From positions 40,166 to 104,165 of the forward strand of contig JAUZRQ010000042.1 in NCBI GenBank assembly GCA_030950365.1: a stretch of DNA of 64,000 nt. The letters run 5' to 3'. Shown in pieces: positions 57,877 through 64,000 of the stretch; the first letter of the stretch is position 1, and each line of letters begins with the position of its first letter. Origin of the DNA: Candidatus Zhuqueibacterota bacterium (lineage in GTDB: Bacteria > Zhuqueibacterota > Zhuqueibacteria > Zhuqueibacterales > Geothermadaptataceae). A model generated the notes under the pieces. That model made no database searches. It was not told where the DNA came from and worked only from the letters and a program-made list of their open reading frames with translations. The position numbers were made by a program, and so were the translations under genes.

Positions 57877-58842
57877 TTAAAACAACTCACCCTGCCCCGA
57901 TGGTTTCAGCGGATGCGCATCATACCCCAGACTGCGCAAGTACAGGTAGAAATCTTTTGGACCGTGGGTGGTGTAAATCGTTTTCGGATTGACCAGATCG
58001 ATGTAGCGCAGGAGGCCCTCGAAATCGGCGTGATCGCTCAGTGGCAGCACTTCATCCACGCCATAGCGGAACCGGGCGCCGGGATCGACGCCCCAGCCGG
58101 ACAGGAAAATCGACCGGCTTGGCTGCAGCGCCCTGATCTGTTTTTGATGCCGGGCCTGGGGCGGCAGGATGATGACCTTGCCGCGGTGATCGTCGTTTTT
58201 GCGAAACCGGGTCACGTGGCCGAAATCGATGCCATGACGGCTGTACACCTCAGCCATGTGCAGCACCGAACCATGCACGGCCAGCGAAAAACCGCGATCA
58301 GCCAGAATCTTCATGGCCTCTTGCGCCTTCCCCAGGGCGTAGCCATATACCAACGGATATTGGCCGTTCTCCAGCGCGTCTTCCACAAACCGGCACAGCC
58401 GCTGCTCCAGCTCTTCCCGCACAGGGAACCGGTACTTCGGATAACCAAATGTGCACTCCATGATCAGGATATCCGCCTGCCGGACCCGCAGCGGTTCGGC
58501 GGTCCGGCCGGTGTCCAGCTTGAAATCGCCACTGTACAACAGCGATGGACCGTTTTCCTGCTGCACATACACCTGCGCCGAACCGAGGATGTGTCCGGCC
58601 GGCAAAAAGGTGATGAAATACGGACCGATCTCAAATGGCTGGTCAAAATCTATTTCCTGAATCGGAATATCCCCAAGCCGCCTGCGGATGAATGAGGCCG
58701 TCGCGGGCGTGGCATAGGTCAGCTTATGCCGCCGGATGTGATCCGAATGCCCATGACTGACACAGCACTGCGCCACCCCATTCGAAGCGTCGATCCAGAG
58801 CGGCCGATCCTTCAGGCGAATGCCTTTATCGAACGTAAACAT
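57877..58842 (-). CDS. MBL-fold DNA exonuclease (ligase-associated exonuclease type)
   Basis: A 321-residue MBL/beta-CASP-like nuclease. The motif SHGHSDHIRRHKLTYATP, then FLPAGHILGSAQVYVQ and LLYSGDFKLDTG, ECTFGYPKYRFP, YGYALGKAQEAM and PLSDHADFEGLLRYI are as in the family annotated as 'ligase-associated DNA exonuclease' (TIGR04122), part of repair gene clusters in many bacteria. No ATP-dependent ligase or Lhr helicase is here; the DinG fusion follows instead. GAAAGG precedes ATG 58842. Likely acts in DNA repair with the helicase; this is inferred from proximity. Confidence 0.85.
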   Translation of the reverse strand: MFTFDKGIRLKDRPLWIDASNGVAQCCVSHGHSDHIRRHKLTYATPATASFIRRRLGDIPIQEIDFDQPFEIGPYFITFLPAGHILGSAQVYVQQENGPSLLYSGDFKLDTGRTAEPLRVRQADILIMECTFGYPKYRFPVREELEQRLCRFVEDALENGQYPLVYGYALGKAQEAMKILADRGFSLAVHGSVLHMAEVYSRHGIDFGHVTRFRKNDDHRGKVIILPPQARHQKQIRALQPSRSIFLSGWGVDPGARFRYGVDEVLPLSDHADFEGLLRYIDLVNPKTIYTTHGPKDFYLYLRSLGYDAHPLKPSGQGELF

Positions 58843-59355
58843 GCATCCTTTCGGGGGTCATTGTTAATACAAGCTGAAGGTGATTTGATTTAACAAAACT
58901 TTTGCTAAAAAAGCAATACATTTCTGCGGCAGAAAATGCGGTTGGAGACTATTCGACTGTAGCATAGCTGGAACAATTTCGTCCGTTTGGTATGGGAGCA
59001 TGTACCGAATCAGAAATGCTACTCAAACTGTACTATACTGGCAATTTGGATTTCACCTCTTGGGAGATACCAGCGATTTTGGTCGTGGAGTAAGCCCTGG
59101 AGAACCCTTGAAGCAAGTCGTACAAAAAGAAAAGCCTCGCCATCTCTCTCGATGGCGAGGCCTGGTGCGATGGGTCCAGCCCCCCTAATCATACGATTTT
59201 TATGATTTTAAATACAATTTTTATGCCAAAATCCGGAATCATTCGCATAAACCTATTTTTCTGAAAGTTACGCCAATTAAACAAGGATAATCCATCCACA
59301 GATGTTGCTTCTATGCTACATTTTAAAAGTAAAAACGTTGCTTTTGTGCAACAAA
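58843..59355. other. 513-base gap with a terminator and a motif shared with 39.36 kb
   Basis: No protein gene. It holds the terminator of the kinase/phosphatase operon (59124-59161, minus) and the sequence 59165-59190 that matches the candidate small RNA at 39356-39379 (see findings). The remaining AT-rich part would carry the promoter of the nuclease/helicase pair. Confidence 0.55.
59124..59161 (-). terminator. rho-independent terminator of the kinase/phosphatase operon
   Basis: On the minus strand, an 11-bp perfect stem (GCCTCGCCATC / GATGGCGAGGC) with a 6-base loop is followed by TTTTCTTTTTG. It lies about 195 bases beyond the stop of the FHA-phosphatase gene. Confidence 0.85.
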
Positions 59356-61023
59356 TTACCGCCGTTTTAACACAATCAGGGTCAAATCATCATGAGCAGG
59401 TTGCTCCCCAACATGTTGGCGCACCCGCTGCAAAACGGCCTTCTGAATCTCCGTTGCCGCAATATCCGGATATTGTTGCATGGCCGATCTGGCGGCTTCC
59501 ACCATCGGCTGGATGCCCAGCGGCCGCATTTCCCGGTCCATGGCCTCGGTGAGGCCATCAGTATAAAGCAAAAGCACATCACCGGGATGCAGTTGAACCG
59601 AGCGCTCTTCGGGCTGAGCTTCCTCCAGGATGCCCAGCGCGGTGGTGCTGCTTTTGAGTAGCTGTTGGGAACCGTCCGGACGTAACAAAACAGGCGGATT
59701 GTGTCCGGCATTGGCATAATCCAGGCGGCCATCGTTGTAATGATACAGTGCGTAAAATAGCGTCGCGAATAAGCTACCCGGATTGGTGCTGCAGATGAAC
59801 CGGTTCAGATGCTGCACCATGGCCACCGGTTGCTGCTCATATTGAATCTGCGCCCGCAGACTGCCCTGCAGGCTTGACATCAGCAGGGCCGCACCGATGC
59901 CTTTCCCCGAAATATCGGCAACGGCAATGGCCAGCCGAGAGTCCGGCAGCGGCAGCAAATCATAATAATCGCCGCCCACATAATGGCAGGGCATGGAATA
60001 CGCGGCCAGATCGGTGTGCGCCACCTCCACCACCTCACGCGGCAGAAGCCCGTTCTGGATCGAGCGCGCCAGCTCCAGTTCGTGATCGATGCGGCGCTTC
60101 TCGATGGCCTCGCGGTAGAGCAGCTTGTTTTCCAGCACCACCGTGGCCTGGTTCAGCAGACTTTCCAGCAGCAGGGCCGTGCGCGTATCCATGGGATAAT
60201 TGCGCGCCGGCATGCGAATCAGTAGTACGCCCAGCGGTTGTTCGGCCTGATTGACCGCCGGCTTCAGCTTCGATGAGCGCAGCACCAACGCCAGCCCCTG
60301 GTAATCCTGCCCGATGATTTTGCTCAGCGCGGTGAATGCGAACCGTTTGCCCGAAGCATCGATCAAAAAATGGCTGCGTTTCTGGCTGACGTATTCCAGA
60401 ATTTTCTGGGTCTTGTCAAAATTCGTCTCTCCGGGTTCGGGATTTCGCAGCTTTCGCGTTACTTTTTGCACCCACCCTTTCTTACGGTCCGGCAGAAAAA
60501 TGGCCAGCTCCCGCGCCCCGGTGATGGAAGTCACGGCATCGGCAATGATATTGAGAATGTCGTCCAGCAGGTTTTTATTCTGCATTTCCCGGCTGATTTT
60601 CAGCAGGGTTTCTTGCAAAAAAATACCGGTCTGCGCGTGCACTTTTTCTTCCGGGAAATCGCTGTCCGGAAAATAAAAATGCAGCGTGGCCGGCCCAATC
60701 TGGATGAAATCAAAATTGTCCAGCCAGACGCGGGTTTGCTTCTGGCCGTTCACCAGCAAGCCGTTTTTGCTGCCCAGGTCTTCGATAAAAAACCGGCCTT
60801 TTTCATAGCCAATGCGCGCATGCCGTCTTGACACGGCAGCATCAGTGATAAGAATATCGCTCTTCGGATCGCGGCCGATGATGTAGTCCTGCGGGAACAG
60901 GTACAACCCCTGATCCGTGCCATGCTGATCCACGATGCGCAATTTGGCTTTGAAACGTCGTTCACCGCAGGAATCGCAGTACAGCACATTGGGGCTCTGT
61001 TTTCCGCAGCGCTCACAGGTCAT
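59356..61023 (-). CDS. zinc ribbon-FHA-GAF-PP2C phosphatase
   Basis: A 555-residue cytoplasmic protein. A zinc ribbon (MTCERCGKQSPNVLYCDSCG: Cys3, Cys6, Cys16, Cys19) is followed by an FHA domain at about residues 28-115 (YIIGRDPKSDILITD, VSRRHARIGYEKG, DLGSKNGLLVNG), which binds phosphothreonine. A GAF-like region spans 130-300, then a SpoIIE PP2C domain at 315-550 (HYVGGDYYDLLPL, AVADISGKGIGAALLM, DYANAGHNPPVLL, LLYTDGLTEAMDRE, HDDLTLIVLKR). It probably removes phosphate from Ser/Thr residues. Directly downstream of the TPR-kinase gene (94-base gap), with its own terminator. Confidence 0.92.
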   Translation of the reverse strand: MTCERCGKQSPNVLYCDSCGERRFKAKLRIVDQHGTDQGLYLFPQDYIIGRDPKSDILITDAAVSRRHARIGYEKGRFFIEDLGSKNGLLVNGQKQTRVWLDNFDFIQIGPATLHFYFPDSDFPEEKVHAQTGIFLQETLLKISREMQNKNLLDDILNIIADAVTSITGARELAIFLPDRKKGWVQKVTRKLRNPEPGETNFDKTQKILEYVSQKRSHFLIDASGKRFAFTALSKIIGQDYQGLALVLRSSKLKPAVNQAEQPLGVLLIRMPARNYPMDTRTALLLESLLNQATVVLENKLLYREAIEKRRIDHELELARSIQNGLLPREVVEVAHTDLAAYSMPCHYVGGDYYDLLPLPDSRLAIAVADISGKGIGAALLMSSLQGSLRAQIQYEQQPVAMVQHLNRFICSTNPGSLFATLFYALYHYNDGRLDYANAGHNPPVLLRPDGSQQLLKSSTTALGILEEAQPEERSVQLHPGDVLLLYTDGLTEAMDREMRPLGIQPMVEAARSAMQQYPDIAATEIQKAVLQRVRQHVGEQPAHDDLTLIVLKRR

Positions 61024-61117
61024 GGGTGGTTTTTATTTCATAAGTGTGAAGGTCACCACGGCGTTCCGGTCGGAATTCAAAGTTGATTGACGAAGAGAAA
61101 CGATACACCAAAAGCGC

Positions 61118-63718
61118 TCAGGAAGTGATGGCGGTTTCGACTTTCTCCAACGCTTTATAAAACTCAACGGCGGTTTGAAAACGCTGACTCGGGTCTTTGG
61201 CCATGGCCCGGTTGATGATTTCATCATACACTTCAGAAAGTTCGACATTGACCAGGCTCGGTGGCACCGGATCCACATGGACAATTTTATACGCCAGGGA
61301 AGCCAGGCTTTCGCCCTCGAAGGGACGTTTGCCGGTAATGAGCTCGTAAAACACCACGCCCAGCGAGAAGATATCGGAACGCGAGTCCACCTGGCCGCCT
61401 TCGATTTGTTCCGGCGCCATATAGCTCGGTGTGCCGACGACGCGCCCGGTTTGCGTCAGCGTGAGATGATTGATGACCTTCGCAATACCAAAATCGGTTA
61501 CTTTGACTTTTTCACTATCCACGATGAGGATGTTGGACGGCTTGATGTCACGATGCACCACGCCCGAGGCGTGCGCAAATTCCAGCGCCTGACACACCTG
61601 CTTCACCAACCGGATCGCACGGCAAGGATCTATCCGGTGCTCCTGATTCAGCAGCTCGCGTAGATTCGGCCCTTCCACATACTCCATAACAATATAAGAA
61701 AAATTCTTCTCGTCTTCGACATCGTACACCACCACGATGTTGGGATGATTGAGCTTGGCCGCCGTTTTGGCCTCGCGGTACACTCTCGCTTTCAGCCGAC
61801 TGATTTCATCTTCGGAGGCGGTTAACCTATACGACACCGTTTTGATGACCACGGTGCGGTCGAGCTTCGGATCCCAGGCTTTGTAAATGCGGCCTGCAGC
61901 GCCCCGGCCGATCTCTTTTTCTAGCACATAACGGCCAATTTTGCGTATCCGAAATTGCGACATGTCCACCGTTCGGGTTACATCACCCGCCGGTGGCATG
62001 CCACCGGTTTCGGTGTCGTCCTGCAGCAAGGTGCCGGGCAGTTCCTCTTCCTGCAAAATCGCCAGAAAATCGCTCTCGCTGACCTCGGCCACGTTCGCCT
62101 GTTCGCCGCGCTCGGACTCGGCCGTTTCTTTCGGCGGCTCCGATGGTTCGGTGAGAGTATCGCCGCCAGCTACCAGATCGAGCATTTCTTTTTCCACGAC
62201 TTCGGTGTCGGCCACGCGATCGGGCGGCTCCGGTGCGGCTGCCGATCCGTCCTCGGCCACGGCAGCGGTTTTGGCCGCTGTTTGTCGCAACGCGGCCCGC
62301 ATGTCAGCTTCGCGCGCGCGCCGCCTGCGACTGCGATGCACCATGTAGCCGATCAGGGCGATCACGAGCGTGCCCAGCAGCGCCCAGATCAGGGGCCGAT
62401 GGAAGGGCAATGCGGACACGGCCGAGCCGCTGGTACGCCGCATTCCGGATGTCGCAGCAGATTCACGGTTCGCCTCACCTGCTACGGGCGTCTTGCTGGC
62501 GACCACTTCGCCGGTCGACACAGCGCCGGTGGTATCGCTGCTCAACGTTTCAACGCTTTCGGTGACCGCCGCGGTGGCTGGCCGTCCGGCCTGTGGAGTG
62601 CGGACCTGCAGCGAATCAAGATGAGCCATGTATGCCGTCACACGCGGGTCGTTCGGCAGGTCACGGGCCACCTTCTGCAATAGCTTACGCGCTTCGGCAA
62701 CCTGCCTGGCCTGCATCAACTCGAGCACGCGATCGAGCTGTTCCTGCACTTGACGCTGCCGCTGCAACCGCATCTGCCGGCCGACCATTTGCCGGAGCTC
62801 GGCGACATCCAGATAATTCACCGGCAACGCCCGCAACAGTCGCAACGCCTGTGACCAGTTCTGGGCGTCCATGGCACGCAACGCCTGATCGTAGCGGATG
62901 CGACGGTCGGCTTCGGCATAAATGGATCGCGCCTGGGCAACGGTCGAATCCTGCGCCAGGATCGATTGCGCAAGCTGGCGCGCCAGTTGCGCGTCGTTGG
63001 CCGCCAGCGCCGAATCGGCCTGCTGCAGCCGTGATTGCAATTGCACCCTGAGCCGCGCCTTTTTGAGATTGGCCTTGGCTTCGGTCAAATTCGGGTTCCA
63101 TTGTAACGCTCGCTCGTAGGCCTGCACCGCTGCCGGATAATTTTCCAGCGCATAGTAGGCGCCGGCCAGATTGTACCACAACGCCGATTTTACGCCGGCA
63201 TCCAGCACGCCGGCAGCGATCGCGCGCTGATAGGCCCCAATCGCTTCCTTGAAACGGTTGAGCTGGTAATAGGCGTTGCCCAGGTTGTATTGCAAAATGG
63301 CATGACTGGCATCGAATTTCTCGGCTTTCTTTAGAACCTCGATGGCCTTTTCAGGTTGGCCAGCGGCGATAAGCTGCACCGCCCGCTGAATGTGCGCATT
63401 GACGAGGTACTTGACCGCCGAAACCTTGCGGGCAAATTCAGCGTCGAGACGCATCACCGCTTCAAAATGCGGAATAGCCTCTTCATACCGCTTGATGCGG
63501 TACAGCTCGGCGGCCAGCGCATAGCGCGCTTCTTTGAAAGCGGGGTATTGTTGGACAAGTTCCTGTAACCGGTGGATGCGCGAAGGACTGTCCTTTTCGG
63601 ACAGAGCGTCCTGGTAAAACTGCAGGGAATCGGGCGCAGACTGGCCCCTTACCGGCGCATGGGCCAAAATCATGCACACACAAAAAAGGAATGCGGTTTT
63701 TACGATTCCCCTGCTCAA
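61118..63718 (-). CDS. membrane Ser/Thr kinase with an N-terminal TPR sensor domain
   Basis: An 866-residue protein with a signal-anchor start (SRGIVKTAFLFCVCMILAH, cut after RGQ). About eight TPR units follow (residues 25-330: FKEARYALAAELYRIKRYEEA, AILQYNLGNAYYQLNRFKEA, SALWYNLAGAYYALENY). A linker and one transmembrane helix near 445 (LIWALLGTLVIALIGYMV) lead to an acidic stretch and then the kinase domain from about 595: IGRGAAGRIYKAWDPKL, TVVIKTVSYRL (catalytic Lys), HRDIKPSNIL, VTDFGIAKV and SYMAPEQIEGGQVDSRSDIF. The TPRs are thus outside the cytoplasm and the kinase inside. The start is TTG 63718, with AGGTGA upstream. Confidence 0.9.
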   Translation of the reverse strand: MSRGIVKTAFLFCVCMILAHAPVRGQSAPDSLQFYQDALSEKDSPSRIHRLQELVQQYPAFKEARYALAAELYRIKRYEEAIPHFEAVMRLDAEFARKVSAVKYLVNAHIQRAVQLIAAGQPEKAIEVLKKAEKFDASHAILQYNLGNAYYQLNRFKEAIGAYQRAIAAGVLDAGVKSALWYNLAGAYYALENYPAAVQAYERALQWNPNLTEAKANLKKARLRVQLQSRLQQADSALAANDAQLARQLAQSILAQDSTVAQARSIYAEADRRIRYDQALRAMDAQNWSQALRLLRALPVNYLDVAELRQMVGRQMRLQRQRQVQEQLDRVLELMQARQVAEARKLLQKVARDLPNDPRVTAYMAHLDSLQVRTPQAGRPATAAVTESVETLSSDTTGAVSTGEVVASKTPVAGEANRESAATSGMRRTSGSAVSALPFHRPLIWALLGTLVIALIGYMVHRSRRRRAREADMRAALRQTAAKTAAVAEDGSAAAPEPPDRVADTEVVEKEMLDLVAGGDTLTEPSEPPKETAESERGEQANVAEVSESDFLAILQEEELPGTLLQDDTETGGMPPAGDVTRTVDMSQFRIRKIGRYVLEKEIGRGAAGRIYKAWDPKLDRTVVIKTVSYRLTASEDEISRLKARVYREAKTAAKLNHPNIVVVYDVEDEKNFSYIVMEYVEGPNLRELLNQEHRIDPCRAIRLVKQVCQALEFAHASGVVHRDIKPSNILIVDSEKVKVTDFGIAKVINHLTLTQTGRVVGTPSYMAPEQIEGGQVDSRSDIFSLGVVFYELITGKRPFEGESLASLAYKIVHVDPVPPSLVNVELSEVYDEIINRAMAKDPSQRFQTAVEFYKALEKVETAITS

Positions 63719-63878
63719 CGTTCACCTGCCGATTAATGTCTGTTAAGACTTTTATGTAAATAAACGATTTCACGGCACTTTCGCAAGCAGAAAATCCGCA
63801 ACGCAGCGCTCGATTCACGCCATCCCCACTTGTTCCGCCTGACTGAATCTGTACTCAGGCGAAGCAGATGCTGCGCCA

Positions 63879-64000
63879 TTAGTGCAGAAGCACGATTTTC
63901 TGCCGCAGCCGCTGCGATTGTCCCACCACCTCCAGATGGACAAAATAAATGCCACTGGATACGAGCAGCCGGCTTTGCGTTCGCCCATCCCAGGTGATGG
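63879..64000 (-). CDS. C-terminal end of a secreted protein with a FlgD/T9SS-like sorting tail
   Basis: The minus strand is open from the right edge to a TAA at 63879-63881, and encodes about 40 residues: TWDGRTQSRLLVSSGIYFVHLEV, then RLRQKIVLLH at the end. 'WDGR....V.SGIYFV.L' with a final KIVLL is the hallmark of the FlgD-like C-terminal domain found on secreted proteins here (compare the subtilisin's WNGRDDNGVQVPAGIYII). The gene continues beyond the window and its body cannot be seen. It lies 160 bases upstream of the TPR-kinase gene. Confidence 0.75.
   Translation of the reverse strand, partial: ITWDGRTQSRLLVSSGIYFVHLEVVGQSQRLRQKIVLLH

Overview
This 64 kb window is bacterial chromosome, about 55-60% G+C by eye, densely coded, with no rRNA, tRNA or CRISPR array that I can see. 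Gram-negative envelope genes (an LptE-like lipoprotein and a MlaEFD-type lipid transporter) occur beside secreted proteins that end in PNP / FlgD-like C-terminal sorting domains. A TPR/serine-threonine kinase system and SpoIIE-type PP2C phosphatases are also present. Together these suggest an uncultured member of the FCB group, something like Calditrichota / KSB1. The placement is inferred from gene content only.

Layout. 1-2500 (+): the end of a secreted protein and a membrane-anchored DUF4900-like protein. 2500-9560 (-): DUF2914 protein, HAD phosphatase, tail-specific protease, ComEC, CoaE. 9560-16900 (-): two giant secreted proteins, a subtilisin with FG-GAP repeats and a HExxH-bearing beta-propeller protein. 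17100-26060 (-): lipoprotein, two glycosyltransferases, M24 peptidase, TPR protein, LptE-like protein, sigma-54 activator and an NDP-sugar epimerase. 26150-30080 (-): a DUF2442/DUF4160 pair, purD, uvrB. 30355-32154 (+): a SurA/PpiD-like foldase closed by a strong terminator. 32480-37264 (-): three signalling proteins (REC-GAF-HD-GYP; REC-HisKA-HATPase; GAF/PAS/HisKA lacking an ATPase domain). 37815-47836 (-): lytic transglycosylase, a 1.2 kb non-coding stretch with a candidate small RNA, then the operon rsbU-like, rsbW-like, STAS, mlaE, mlaF, mlaD and an auxiliary lipoprotein, with polA upstream. 48650-55223 (+): DUF3467, arsenate-reductase-like protein, unusual Nramp-like transporter, M20 amidohydrolase, homoserine dehydrogenase, ATP-type PEP carboxykinase. 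55265-63718 (-): a JAMM-DinG helicase fusion with an MBL-fold DNA exonuclease, then an FHA-PP2C phosphatase and a membrane TPR-kinase. The window closes inside another secreted protein with a C-terminal sorting domain (-).

Themes. Much of the window concerns envelope biogenesis and phosphorylation signalling. The Mla-like transporter is fused genetically to a complete partner-switching set (phosphatase, anti-sigma-like kinase, STAS protein). A kinase with a TPR sensor that should face the periplasm lies next to an FHA-containing phosphatase. A histidine kinase without its own ATPase domain sits beside a complete one. The best candidates for undescribed biology are the JAMM-DinG/exonuclease pair, the partner-switch/Mla operon, the kinase/phosphatase pair, and the terminator-ended tandem-hairpin RNA near 39.3-39.5 kb, which shares a motif with a site near 59.2 kb. 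Dispersed palindromic repeats occur at five places.
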